DNA of 64,000 nucleotides from Leptobrachium leishanense (Eukaryota; Chordata; Amphibia; Anura; Megophryidae), in NCBI GenBank assembly GCA_009667805.1, contig CM019066.1:1054001-1118000 (forward strand), read 5' to 3'. The notes below the pieces were generated by a model that was given only the letters and a program-made list of their open reading frames with translations, searched no databases and was not told the DNA's origin. Position 1 is the stretch's first letter. Each line of letters opens with the position of its first letter. Shown one piece after another: positions 53,106 through 63,692 of the stretch. The translations under genes and the position numbers were made by a program.

Positions 53106-53289
53106 ACACAGCAATTATGCTGTGGAGCCATCTTGTCAGCAGTGGGGTGCCACTGTCAGTGGGAGCACTGTAGCTTTGATTCCCTTCCCGGTGGGTGTTC
53201 AGTCCAGAACAGAGTCTGTGTTAACGAAAGGGCGGGCAGCTGCGCGCGTGCGTTTCATGTGGTTCAGCCAGTCATGTGGTACTGAGACT

Positions 53290-53790
53290 CAGAGAAATGG
53301 CAGTGAAATGCCCTGATGTTCGGTGGTTTCAATCAGCAGGTTTATTCAGGCGAACCCCATAGGTTTCAATGTTAAAAATATTCCTGTTTTTATGCAATAT
53401 CTAATAAACCATTTATTATTTGAATCTGCAGTAAAAAGTCTTTATTTATTGATTTCTTTTTAGTACCTTTTAGTCATTTTTCAGATTTTTTTGGGCAAAA
53501 TTCCCCCCCCCTTTTTTTTAATAGCAGTTTTTCTTTTTTCTGTAACAGAACTTTTTATTATCAATCATAGGATCTTATATGTAAATTCCAGACATTTTCG
53601 TTCAGTAGTTCTTTTGAAAACAGCAGGCCACGGGTTTGCGGTGGCAGCATTCAGCGGCCGACTCCATGCACTTTGGGGACCCTGCGGTGAATGGTGAATT
53701 CACTGCAGGGTGGGGAAATTTTATTCTCCTAAGTGCAGGGAACTACAGAACACCAAAAAGTTGGCGTCATTTCAGTGCTCTGTGAGTAAC
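53290..53790. mobile_element. CAGGGTTATTC MITE fragment
   Basis: GTTTATTCAGGCGAACCCCATAGG through CAGACATTTTCGTTCAGTAGT matches the family in the 34,532 orientation; the left end is missing and the right end is strongly altered (GTGCTCTGTGAGTAACCC). Confidence 0.7.
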
Positions 53791-53847
53791 CCATTTAGTG
53801 GTGAGGTTTTTTACTGCCCCCTGGAAAGTGAAAGCCTAGGCCTTGCC

Positions 53848-53908
53848 TACCCAGGACATACTTGAAAATTTGTGAAATCTCAATGTATCCTTCCTGGTAA
53901 AATACTTT
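53848..53908 (+). mobile_element. LINE/SINE tail fragment
   Basis: CCAGGACATACTTGAAAATT ... TCCTTCCTGGTAAAATACTTT; only the shared tail remains. Confidence 0.75.
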
Positions 53909-54414
53909 GCAAAAGTAAAAATAAATTAAAAAAAATTTGGTTTTTTTAGGGGTGGGGCCACCCAGTGCGGGCCACCGCCCCCTGGAAAGTGCCGCCCTAG
54001 GCCTGGGCCTAGGCCAAAATACACCACTGGTTCCAAAACCACAGCTTACTACTTGTATGTGGTGTCCTGTGTTTCAGTGGCTATAAAACAAGAATATTGG
54101 AGCACACAAATTCTCTCCCATTGCGCCTCCTCCAGGTTCAGCCAGTTATCTCTCTCCCATCTGCCCCCATAGCGTGCGATCTCTTCTGGTTTAGTTTGTA
54201 ACAGATTGTAGAAGAGAGAAACTGCCCTGTTGGGAGAGGGGTCAGGGCTGAGTGAGGAGCAAGGACTCAAAATATGTCAAAGGTCTGACCAGTGATGTTA
54301 AGCGGTGAGTGTGCTCAAGTACGTGGTGAGCCCGCATAGATGGGAATGAGCACACCAATATTTTAAATACATATGTGAAATAAGGTGAATTCCCATTCTC
54401 AGAGTCCCGTAGAG
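53909..54414. other. Unclassified DNA
   Basis: GCCCCCTGGAAAGTGCCGCCCTAGGCCTGG (53,980) partly repeats 53,815; otherwise nothing recognised. Confidence 0.35.
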
Positions 54415-54593
54415 CAGTGGTTCCCAATCGCGGTCCTGAAGTACCCTCAACAGGTCAGGTTTTCCAGATATCCAAAGCACAGGTGATATGATTTGCTGCT
54501 CAGTGATTGCAGGATTCAGTCTGTATTTCCCCAAGGTGAACCTTAAAACCTGACCTGTTGGAGTTACTTGAGGACCGCGGTTGGAAAATACTG
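54415..54593. mobile_element. hAT-like MITE (CAGTGGTTCCCAA)
   Basis: 179 bp, CAGTGGTTCCCAATCGCGGT / ACCGCGGTTGGAAAATACTG. CGTAGAGC occurs at both junctions (54,408; 54,596), compatible with an 8-bp duplication shifted by two bases. Directly followed by a second, half hAT MITE (54,604-54,690). Confidence 0.8.
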
Positions 54594-54690
54594 CGCGTAG
54601 AGCATGGATCAGCAACCTTGGTCCTCCAGAGGTTTTGGAACTACATCTTCCATGATGCTCACCCACTCATTAGATGGACTCAGCCTTATG

Positions 54691-55276
54691 GAAATGTAGA
54701 TCTGAAGTTTTCTGTTAGCTATCTTTATCACATTTACTGTATTTGATACAAAGGCCATTTCTGCCTGTATGCTGATAATGAAGACCCCATTTGAATTTGT
54801 GTAAGATAAAGGACAGCACCTTGAGTTCAGAATCTTTCATTCCAACGCTATTTCTGTAATGGATAAACAAATACATGAAAAATTAGAAATGCGCAAACTT
54901 ACATTACTTTAATTTTTCAGAATCTCAGAATAGCAATCTCTCTGCAAATTTTCTATTTTACCCTATATTTAATGGTTGACTTTGCATCCCCTTGTTTCAA
55001 ATAAATGTTATAATAAAAAATTTTCAACACAAATCGCTTGGTATTGAAGGGGTACAATACCACGGTAAGGTGGGTTTTAGGGGATCATGGTGATAATTGT
55101 AATAAATATATTTTTGGGGACTTAATAAGGAAACAGAAGTTTGAAATCTAATAACAGCTATTCAGTCTGTGAAACAAAAGGGAACACCGTTGCTTCTGGA
55201 AAAAATAGCAGAGGAACTGTGTTCCCAAACGTTCCTGTCTGACTTGATCCCATCATCTCACAGATACTCCTTCTGA
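54691..55276. other. Unclassified DNA
   Basis: Nothing recognised. Confidence 0.3.
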
Positions 55277-55724
55277 GGCTGCTGTCAGACGAGCGTAGTG
55301 CTCACGTCCGTGATTGCGCCTAAAAGTACGTCCGTGATAGCATGAAAGAAAGTCCATTGGAGCCTGACACATGAAGTACGTCCGCACTGAACTGCGGACG
55401 CATGACGGACGCTGCAAACGGACGCAGGTTAGGCAAGAACGTAATACTGCTAGAACGGACATGCGGAGTGCGCCACGTCCACAACGTCTGCATAGCTTTG
55501 TGTGTGAGTGATGGAGCGAGGTCAGACGGACTGCATTTATACGTCCAGCATTTTTGACGGACAGAATGTTTTTTCATTGTAATTTATTTTTCCCTCCTAC
55601 ATCCGTCAAAAATAACTTCAGTGAAAAAACGGACTGTGTGACCACTACTGCGTCATCCGTACTGACGATGTCCGTACTGCACGGACGTACAGTCCGTAGA
55701 AATCACGCTCGTCTGACCCTAGCC
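55277..55724. mobile_element. Harbinger-like MITE, subfamily 2, TSD TGA
   Basis: 448 bp with TGA both sides (55,274-55,276; 55,725-55,727). Nearly the same as 49,294-49,740. Confidence 0.92.
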
Positions 55725-56019
55725 TGATTGAGCAACTTATTTTAGTTTTGTGAGCTCTCTAACTCCAGATCGGATTGTGGCACGATCGAAGCAGAAAATG
55801 TGGGGCTGGATTCCAAGCCTGGTGTAAGCTGAAGCTGAACCCTGAACATAGCAACTCCATGCATTTTGATGGCTCTGGTAAATCTCCAACAGGTCTGGTT
55901 AATTTACACATGACTCAGAATCTGGTTGGTGGTGTTCTCACAGCTGTGTCAGTACCTGGTGTTTAGAGAAGGATGGCTGCAGGTTTATTTCTAAAGGTTT
56001 TGTCCTGAAAAACTATTTG
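55725..56019. other. Unclassified DNA with a degraded short MITE
   Basis: GGGGCTGGATTCCAAGCCTGGTGTAA at about 55,802 is related to the end of the small MITE at 60,309. Confidence 0.45.
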
Positions 56020-56828
56020 CAGGGTTATTCAAAGAGCTCCGAATTGCTGGCGAAAGGTAACCGTTACCTTTCCTGGCCATTCGGCTATCCAGAGAGCAGG
56101 CAGTTCGCCAAATGTTGGCGAATTGCCTGCACATACGGTGCCTGTTCGGTGCCTGTTCGGGGGCAGTGAAATCCCCATAGAGAAGCAATGCTTTGTCTAT
56201 TCAGAGAACAAAAACCAGCCGTGCAAAGTTGCCGAATTGCCCTGCCATTCGGTGGCTTCATGCGACAGGTTTATTCAGGCGAATCCCATAGGCTTCAATG
56301 TTAAAAATATTCCCAATTTAATTCAATAAACCGTTTATTATAATATTCTGCAGTAAAAAGTCTCTATATTTATAGATGCTTTAGACCTTTTTTTGGGATT
56401 TTTTTGCAAACATTTTTTTTTCGTTTTTTTTTTAAATAGTTTTTTCTTTTTTCTGTAACAGCCCTTTTTATTATCATTCATTGGATCTTATATGTAAATT
56501 CCAGACATTTTCATTCTGTAGTTTCTTTTCAAACATTCAATCGTACGGTTTTGTTTTTTTCACTCCATTCGTCTGCGTCTTCGTGTCGTTTCCGGCGGCT
56601 GCTCTGCATGTGATCGGCTCCTGCTCGGTTTTCTCCGGCGTGTTCGGTGGGGTTAATCCAGATGTTTTTTTTGCGGGTTTCGGTGTGCCTTCGCCGGGTT
56701 TTGCGGTTAGCGGTCGGCAGGTTTGCGGCGACTTTTCCCTGCACTACGACAGCCCTGTGGTGCTTGCTGAATAAACTGCAGGGTCACCGAACATGCGGTG
56801 ACTTTTCAAATCTCTTCGAATAACCCTG
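56020..56828. mobile_element. CAGGGTTATTC MITE
   Basis: 809 bp, CAGGGTTATTCAAAGAGC ... TCTTCGAATAACCCTG, same orientation as 34,532. Flanks TTG/TAG. Confidence 0.88.
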
Positions 56829-57245
56829 TAGGTCTCTTTGTTCTAGGAACTCTTTCTCAATGTATATGTTTAAAGAAGAAAGCTGAAACGTTTCCTTTTT
56901 TTCCCCATTTTCGTAAAAAGGGACCCTTAGCATCAGAAAAAAGCTACATTTTATGGGAAATAAATGGAAATAAGGAACATCTTCTGAAAAATAAAAGAAA
57001 TGACACTGAAGCCTGGCCATCGTGTTGAGGGATAATGAGAGTAAAAACACCTGCTCCTGCTAGAGGTTAAAGCCGCAGACTGGGGAGGTGTAAAGGGCTG
57101 CACCCTGTGGAATGTTTTCTGTTGGCCCCCGGGGGCTTGTGGTGAGGATCATTACTTAAATCATAAAAGCTCTTTAACATGAAAAGGTAAATGTTCCAAC
57201 ACTCATTGTTAAATAATTTAGTTTTTAAAAAAAAAATACTTCTAA
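56829..57245. other. Unclassified DNA
   Basis: Nothing recognised. Confidence 0.3.
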
Positions 57246-57599
57246 TTTCACATAACGATTAATTCGGATTTGCCGGCCAGCTTTCCATCAGGCCCTCTCC
57301 CTCTGCTTTGCTCCAGAATTGATTTCACAGGGAGGATTCCAGACATGGAATTAAGGAGCTTTGCTAATGCGGCAACATCTGTGGGGGTCTGCTTCGCAGG
57401 AGGCTGGCAAGATGGCGGTGGCCACGATCGAGGAGAGGCCGCGATGCAGGAGGAGGCCAAGTTGCAGCCACGCGGGATCCACCAAGCCCGGCACAATCGG
57501 AGATCTTCACTGAGGGACCTGACTGGAGGGAGGTACTGAGCTCCTTGCCCACTAAAGCTGATATTTCAGCTATGTTTTCGTGTTAAGAGGCTGCTTTTA

Positions 57600-58570
57600 A
57601 CCATAAATTGACAGACCTGGGCTCAGATGTTCGCCAGCTCGGGGGCTGCATCCAGGAATTAGAGGATAGTGATTCCATGCTGCGAGAATAAATCAATTAT
57701 CTTCCCCAATGGCGGATCACTCCAAAACTATTGAACTCCATAGACATATTGATGATGTGGATAATGGGGGCCACCTCGGTATCCAGGGGTATCCCTAAAA
57801 CAGGAGATGCTGGAAAAGATCTCCCCATATTATTGCAAAAGCTCTTTATCCAGCTCCTGCAGTGCCCGGCCGCTACTGAAATACTCTTCGACTGGGCTCA
57901 CCGTGCTTTAAGGCTGGGGTCAGACTGAGGCAGTGCGAACGCGCGTGCAGGCGCACTTAATCACGGCCGTAGTAGCAGCAAATGCCGGGCAATGACGGCC
58001 AATATACGAAGTACGGTCGCACAAAAGTCCGGCTGCGCAACGCAAGTGGCAAACGAACGCATTTTGTCGAACGTAAAACCGCTAGTACTGACGTACAGAG
58101 TGCGCTGCGTCCGCTAGCGGCGTGTTTGCGTGAATTGGAGATGTCAGACACTGCTAATGTCCGGCCAACATAACGTCCAGATGCACAAAGTGTTTTATTG
58201 ATGATCCGTACAAAATCACGAACGCAAATGCGCATCGTATGACCGCTATCGCGTATTCCGTGAAAAATTGCGTCCATTCGTTCGAACGCACTTTTTCACA
58301 GACGTGAAAATGCGTTCGTCTGACCCTAGCCTAAAACCCATCAATTCTGGGTCCGCAGCTCCACGGGACATTATTTGTCGCTTGCATTATTTGTCCATAA
58401 AAGAAGATTATTCTCAGGGCTGCTCGCAGGTCTTCTCCTGTTATGGTCACTGACCACCAGATAGAAATCTTCCAAGATGCCTCCTGGGCTACCCTGCAAG
58501 CCCGCCACCACCTCAAACCTCTCACGGATCAACTACAGGAGAGGAATATGAAATGCCGATGGGGCTCTAA
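57600..58570 (+). pseudogene. L1-type ORF1p relic
   Basis: Pieces in order: a coiled-coil-like DLGSDVRQLGGCIQELEDSD; then RGIPKTGDAGKDLPILLQKL and ATEILFDWAHRAL, the L1 ORF1p RNA-recognition-domain end (RAHR box). After the MITE come KPINSGSAAPRDIICRLHYL, matching the PRDII-RLH block, and further downstream an LQARHHLKPLTDQLQ-like C-terminal block and CRWG. ORF1p is the nucleic-acid-binding chaperone of L1 elements. Several stops and frame changes; dead. Confidence 0.75.
57912..58331. mobile_element. Harbinger-like MITE inside L1 ORF1, TSD TAA
   Basis: 420 bp, GGCTGGGGTCAGACTGAGGC ... CGTCTGACCCTAGCC, TAA both sides. Cuts ORF1 just after the AHRAL codons. Confidence 0.93.
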
Positions 58571-58593
58571 GCCTTCTTCGAAGAAGTGTCCCA

Positions 58594-59275
58594 TCTGACA
58601 CTTGGATAGGACTCACCTTCACTAGAGGTGCCTTGACGTTTGGCAGGTGAGCTTACTCTCTTAATGGCCATTAATAGAAACCAAAGCCTCTAATTGTGTT
58701 TTGTTTCACACGGTATAATGAGAATATGCGCAGATTACATATTTTTTCATATGTTTTATACATGTTGCCGGGCTGGATACAATTTGGTGGTTGCAGCCGC
58801 CCCATCGGGGAATAGGCGCGACCCAATCCCTCCTGTACTATGTATCTTTTATTGTACCTCCAGCCAGGTCATCATTGCAGTTGATCCGCTCAATGTCTCT
58901 GTTTTTTGATCCCAAAGCAGATTTGTTTCTGGGGGGGCATAAATATGAGCCCACCAGTCTACCCCATGACTGAAAAGCAGCGTGAGCAGTGATGGTTCGC
59001 TACACAGCAGCCTGTGGCTTCATTTTTGGATAGGACTCACCCTCACTAGAGGTGCCATAACGTTGGCGGGTGAGCTTACTCTCTTAATGGCCATTAATAG
59101 AAACCGAAGCCTGGAATTGTGTTTTGTTTCACACGGTATAATGGGAATAAGCGCAGATGACATATTTTTTCTTATGTTTTATACATGTTGCTGGGCTGGA
59201 TACATCTGGTGGTTGCAGCCGCCACATCCCCATAGGTGCAACCCCTCCCCTCCTGTCCCATTTGAAGTGTTACGC
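58594..59275. repeat. Two-unit tandem duplication, period about 427 bp
   Basis: TTGGATAGGACTCACC(T/C)TCACTAGAGGTGCC, GGTGAGCTTACTCTCTTAATGGCCATTAATAG and CATGTTGC(C/T)GGGCTGGATACA occur at 58,600 and again at 59,027. The block CTAATTGTGTTTTGTTTCAC also occurs at 48,130. Possibly an L1 3' region given its position after ORF1, but no RT is visible. Confidence 0.85.
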
Positions 59276-59512
59276 CACTGTTGGCACCCCCGAACACTGG
59301 ATGGTGCTGGAAATGATGGGCTGCTGCACGGATTCTGAATATGGCCATTTTTGTGTAGGCGCCGCTGGAGTTCGTAAGTTATACGCCTGCTCGCATGCCC
59401 ATACAAACCTCGCCCCAGATATATTCTTTTTGACTGCATCTCTACTAGCATAATGCATAGAGGTATCTTTTAACAGAAATGGAAAGCTGCCCGTGACTGG
59501 GTCACTTTAAAC
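59276..59512. other. Unclassified DNA
   Basis: Short open frames on both strands without recognisable domains. Confidence 0.3.
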
Positions 59513-59640
59513 CAACGGTAGCAACCAAGGCCCTTCAGATGTTTTAGAACTACATCTCCCATGATGTACTCGAGGTCAGCTGAGCTTCATGGGAGTTGCA
59601 ATTCCAAAACACTTAAAGAGCCAAGGCTGCTGAGCGCCTG
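59513..59640. mobile_element. hAT-like MITE, TSD CTTTAAAC
   Basis: 128 bp between exact 8-bp repeats CTTTAAAC (59,505-59,512; 59,641-59,648). Inner inverted blocks GGTAGCAACCAAGGCCCTTC / GAGCCAAGGCTGCTG; terminal bases eroded from the CAGGGG consensus. Confidence 0.92.
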
Positions 59641-59682
59641 CTTTAAACAATATACTACATTGGATTAATCCGTGATCATGTA

Positions 59683-60235
59683 TAGAAACATAGAAAAATG
59701 TCGGCAGATAAGAGGTGCCCAATTACATGGATACTTTACCTGGATTTATCTTTTGTTTAGGATAGCCTTATGCCTATCCCATGCCTGCTTAAATTCAATT
59801 ACTGTTTTGGCCTCTACCACTTCAACTGGAAGGCTGTTCCATGTATCCACCACCCTCTCAGTAAAATAATGCTTCCTGATGTTACTTTTAAACCTTTGCC
59901 CCTCTAATCTAAGACTATGTCCTCTTGTTTTTGCTACTTTGTTTCCTTTTAAATATACTCCCTTCCTCTACCTTGTGGATTCCCTTTACGTATTTAAATG
60001 TTTCTATCATATCTCCTCTGTCTCGTCTTTTTTCCAAGCTGTACATGTTAAGATCATTAAGCCTTTCCTGGTAACTTTTCTCCTTCAAGCCGTACACCAT
60101 TTTAGTAGCCCTTCTCTGAACTCTCTCTAAGATGTCTATATCCTTCTGGAGATACGGTCTCCAGTACTGCACACAGTACTCCAAGTGAGGTCTCACCAGT
60201 GCTCTGTACAGTGGCATGAGCACTTCCAATACCTC
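59683..60235 (-). mobile_element. CR1-like LINE 3' fragment
   Basis: Minus-strand counterpart of 17,530-18,110: tail ATAGAAACATAGAAAAATGTCGGCAGATAAGA, then the ORF end. Coding part 59,915-60,235 shows [40 protein letters not shown] and [18 protein letters not shown]. Strongly 5'-truncated and frameshifted at [11 protein letters not shown]. Confidence 0.9.
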
Positions 60236-60308
60236 ATAATACCTTGTATGTTCATAGGGTGCACATTTTGAGAATATCCTCACGAAAGTGTCCTTAAAAA
60301 GCTAAGAT

Positions 60309-60421
60309 TTGGGGCCAGATTCCAAGTCTGGTGCAAACTTAACAACTCCGTAGACTTTAATGGATCTGAGCGTTTTCCAAAACGATGGCTAATTTTACAC
60401 CGGACTTGGAATCTAGCCCTT
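60309..60421. mobile_element. Short MITE (GGGCCAGATTCCAAG)
   Basis: About 113 bp with inverted ends GGGGCCAGATTCCAAGTCTG / CGGACTTGGAATCTAGCCC. Flanks are TTT-rich, so the duplication is not definable. Confidence 0.8.
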
Positions 60422-60554
60422 TATTTTTTTTAGGTCTGCATGATCTTAAATACAGCAGTACCGAGATGATTGGGCAATTACCCGGCTGCAGACCAATATA
60501 TGTATGTATAGTTATTTAATATATAAATATAGCGTGAGAGACAAATAAAAATGT

Positions 60555-60560
60555 TTTATT
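60555..60560 (-). terminator. Poly(A) signal AATAAA
   Basis: Minus-strand AATAAA 50 bases after the stop codon at 60,611, followed by a T/GT-rich stretch. It supports the terminal-exon reading of 60,611-60,821. Confidence 0.55.
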
Positions 60561-60610
60561 ATAAAGGCTTTGCAAAGGATCTAAAAATAAATAAAAATAA
60601 AGATCACAGA

Positions 60611-60821
60611 TCAGGCAGTGTCTGCTCTTTTTTTGGGTTTTTTGGATTTCTTTACTGTGACTCCTTTATACTGTTCATCAAAAAGCTGGTATTCGATCTC
60701 GCACACCTCGTGATGGACGACGCACGGTTCCACACTCAGCAGGAAAGAGAAGAGGCACAACACAAAGTGATAGCTGCTTGGGAACTTCGACTTCTCATAC
60801 AAGATATGATGTTTACAAAAT
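60611..60821 (-). CDS. Putative terminal exon of an unidentified host gene
   Basis: Minus strand. A pyrimidine-rich acceptor TTTTCTGTCATTTGCAG ends at 60,822. The exon then gives 70 codons to TGA, followed by a short 3' UTR with AATAAA at 60,555-60,560. Residues include KHHILYEKSKFPSSYHFVLC, a hydrophobic LFSFLLSV, the Cys/His-rich CVVHHEVCEIEYQLFDEQY and a basic C-terminus KKSKKPKKRADTA. Third codon positions favour C/G (GTC GTC CAT CAC GAG GTG TGC GAG ATC), unlike the surrounding A/T-rich DNA. I do not recognise the family. Upstream exons should lie at higher coordinates, probably beyond the window. A retroelement origin is not excluded, but no TE motif is present. Confidence 0.5.
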
Positions 60822-60941
60822 CTGCAAATGACAGAAAAGAATGAAGAAGAACAGGGTTGAGATGAGGGCTGACAGGTGGCATTTCATTGCTCTGCTTATG
60901 CTGTGCTTAATGCATAGCGGTCATATTTCCTATTACATATT

Positions 60942-61795
60942 ATTTATTTATAAAGTATTTTACCAGGAAGGATACTTGAAAACAAGAGAAATTTCAATGT
61001 ATGTTCTGGGTTCAAGAACATTGAAATGTTACAGTCGTTACAGAAATACAAAGTAATAAGATGCAAGATATTAAAAACAGAACACAAATATACAGATTAA
61101 CAGAAAATAAACATATTCACTATGTTACAGGTTTACAGGTGCATTCTGTATATAGTCACTATGTTACATGTTTACAGGTGCATTATGTTACATGTTTACA
61201 GGTGCATTCTGTATATAGTCACTATGTTACATGTTTACAGGTGCATTCTGTATATAGTCACTATGTTACATGTTTACAGGCGCATACTGTATATAGTCAC
61301 TGTTACATTTTACAGGTGCATTCTGTATATAGTCACTATGTTACAGGTTTACAGGCGCATTCTGTATATAGTCACTGTTACATGTTTACAGGTGCATTCC
61401 TTATTGAGGTATGTTAATAGAGATCTCTTAAGTGACTTTAGACTGGGGGAAGATTTGATGGCGTCTGTGAGGTTATTCCATAAATGCGGTGCTCTGTAGG
61501 AAAATGAGGATCGAGACACTTTATTTTTGTATTGTGGTATTCCAAGTAAGTTGCAGGTCCTGTATCGGAGGTTATAGGAAGAGGGAACTGCTGGGGGAAG
61601 CAGACTATTTAGGTAGGGTGGTAGCTTCCCAGAAAAGCTCTTAAACACCAGGTTGGAAAGGTGAAGGGTGCGTCTAGATTCCAGCGACGGCCAGTTTAGC
61701 TCTTTTAACATGTCACAATGGTGGGTCATGTAGTTACATTGTAGCAAAGTGGCAGAATGAGTTATACCATGTGGTAAATTTCTGGAGGTGTGTTT
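60942..61795 (-). mobile_element. LINE copy D (3' fragment) with VNTR
   Basis: Minus strand. Tail TATTTATAAAGTATTTTACC...GGTTCAAGAACATTG, 3' UTR, 39-bp array (61,118-61,405), then the C-terminal part of the ORF (61,406-61,747: ARS(S)FSYRAPHLWNNL, ESRRTLHLSNLVFKSFSGKL, QCNYMTHHCDMLKELNWPSL). Breaks off near 61,795. Confidence 0.9.
61118..61405 (-). repeat. 39-bp minisatellite in LINE copy D, about 8 units
   Basis: Plus-strand unit GTTTACAGGTGCATTCTGTATATAGTCACTAT-GTTACAT, with one shortened unit (61,165-61,187) and units lacking 2-3 bases (TCACTGTTACA). Same minisatellite as in copies B and C. Confidence 0.95.
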
Positions 61796-63578
61796 AATAA
61801 TATAATAATCTTTGGTTGGTTAACGCATGTAAAATTTAGTGGGGGAATATCAAGGCAAATTAATCTCTATTTTGCATTTGTTATCATGGTATCACTGCAC
61901 AACCTTTTGGCAATAGCAGTGGAAACATGCACAGTACTCCCATCTGATGCCATCACTTGAGGCTTTTAAACCAGCGCTGTATTAAAAGGGACAGAAAGAG
62001 GTACACAGGATCACTATAAATAAAGATTGATATACTGCACCAGCCAAGCTGGTCACCAACCCTGTAGTGGACAACAGAAGAGCAAGATGGACTGGTCAAC
62101 TGGCAACTTTACTGAAGAAGCCGTAGCTTGAGAAAGGTCCAAGGATTAGGGCCGAAACGTTGTGGCTTGCATAATAAAGCTCCTGCTAATGCAAATCCTT
62201 CTGTGAATGGTCTGTTTTATGTGGATAATAATGACAGTACAAGCCATTAGTGAACAGAAGTCATGTTCCTAGAAGAGAACCCACAGAACAGAACAGAACA
62301 GGAAACGCATCACAGGAAACAAGTGCCATAGAGATGAATCATAGAGTTGCATATAAAACATGGTCCTTCTTGCTCTTCTGTTGTCGTGTCATTAGCGTGT
62401 CATGGTACCAGATGGCTATAAGGCGCTGAAGGAAGCAAGCGTTACTACATTATATACACCAGTATTAATATCATGAAATAGAGAAAGGGTTTGAATATTT
62501 TGTTCCAAAACAAACGCACCGAGCTGTTCCACCCACTTAATACCTCAGAGCATTCCTGATCATATCATGTAAAATGCTTTTCAGACTGAAACATGAAAGG
62601 ACATACATTGAATGACTGAAATACACACCCACCCCCCCCCCCACACACACACAACTGCATGCACACGTTTATCAAATTGCTGCATTACACGCTTTGAAAC
62701 CAACTGCATATATTTAGGAGTCATGCAAAAAAGTGCTACGAACCCATGACATTTCTGAGGACATTGTAAAACCTGTTTATCACAAATGTTCATCGGTCTG
62801 ATTTTTTTATGTTGTACAATAAATATCCTTGAAATTAATTTAAATATTAGACACCCTGCTAACGTCACAGTACTTATTTGCTTTATCCATCTTAATTAGC
62901 TAAGCACATATTACATGGATTAGATAAACGCCTTGAATCATTATGTATACATTGAAATGAAAGCAGCTTGTGAAGTAGTTTCGTGTTTTATTTATTTACA
63001 CACAGGTTTGTGGTTTTTGCCCTTTGTAGCACCTGAAATGAACTGTTTGGTATGGCCGGGTTTACAACTTTGATTTCCACAGCTCGCCACAAATTCTTAT
63101 TTAGCGCCCTTAACACGAGAAAAATGCTGGTTACCTGGTGTTTGAAGTGACTCATGAGAGGTGTAGGATAGGGCAACACCTTAAAGTGGGTGTTTTACTG
63201 GGGAAAGTGCAAATATGGAACAAGCACTGACACGGGATAATTGCAGAAAGCTACTGGACCTTTCCTAGATTTTATTTTATTATATGAAAGGTTAAATTCC
63301 AGATTTTCAAAATAGTTCTTTTTCAGAAACAGCTCAAGCATAAAAAAAATATTCTTGTGAACTGATCTTAATGCGGAAACAGAGTGAAGTGTTGTATATA
63401 CAGAAACTAAATCCACAAGTCTTTACATTTTTTAACTAAAATATGTTTAAAGTTACACGATGTGCGTTGCGGTGTAGGATTATTCAAGCTTCTTTAGCTG
63501 ACGTAAGATTAATTATTTTTTTTGCTTGTTGTCCATTTACGCTTTTAACTATAAAACGAATTAAGCTTTATTGTTATC
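61796..63578. other. Unclassified DNA
   Basis: No firm feature. AGGGCCGAAACGTTGTGGCT at 62,148 with AATAAA 13 bases later belongs to the recurring GAAACG motif. At about 62,630 is a C-run plus CACACA microsatellite. An open minus-strand frame at 62,988-63,179 crosses a CAG|GTAACC donor-like site but has no other support. Confidence 0.4.
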
Positions 63579-63650
63579 CAGGGCTCGAAATTTACACTCG
63601 CCTTGTTTTTATGTCTACTCTTGGTAGGCGAGTGGAAATTTTGTGCCCTG
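63579..63650. mobile_element. Very short palindromic MITE (CAGGGCTCGAAATTT)
   Basis: 72 bp hairpin: CAGGGCTCGAAATTTACACTCGCC paired with GGCGAGTGGAAATTTTGTGCCCTG. The hAT-like CAGGG end is visible, but flanking 8-mers do not match. Confidence 0.7.
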
Positions 63651-63692
63651 ATCTGACAATAAATCTTAACTCCATTTACAGTTAAAAAACAT

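Larger units (their letters stand above)
57405..58570 (+). mobile_element. L1/Tx1-like LINE ORF1 region, split by a MITE
   Basis: 5' UTR-like GC-rich sequence (GGCAAGATGGCGGTGGCCAC at about 57,404) leads into an ORF1 relic that is broken by stops and by the Harbinger-like MITE at 57,912-58,331. No ORF2 recognisable downstream. Confidence 0.7.

Noticed and set aside
57270..57539. CpG-rich promoter and first exon of a host gene
   Set aside because: The segment leads directly into L1-type ORF1 sequence, so it is better read as the L1 5' region.
62988..63179. Upstream exon for the candidate gene at 60.6 kb
   Set aside because: A CAG|GTAACC site exists, but the surrounding frame has no coding bias and the acceptor is unclear.
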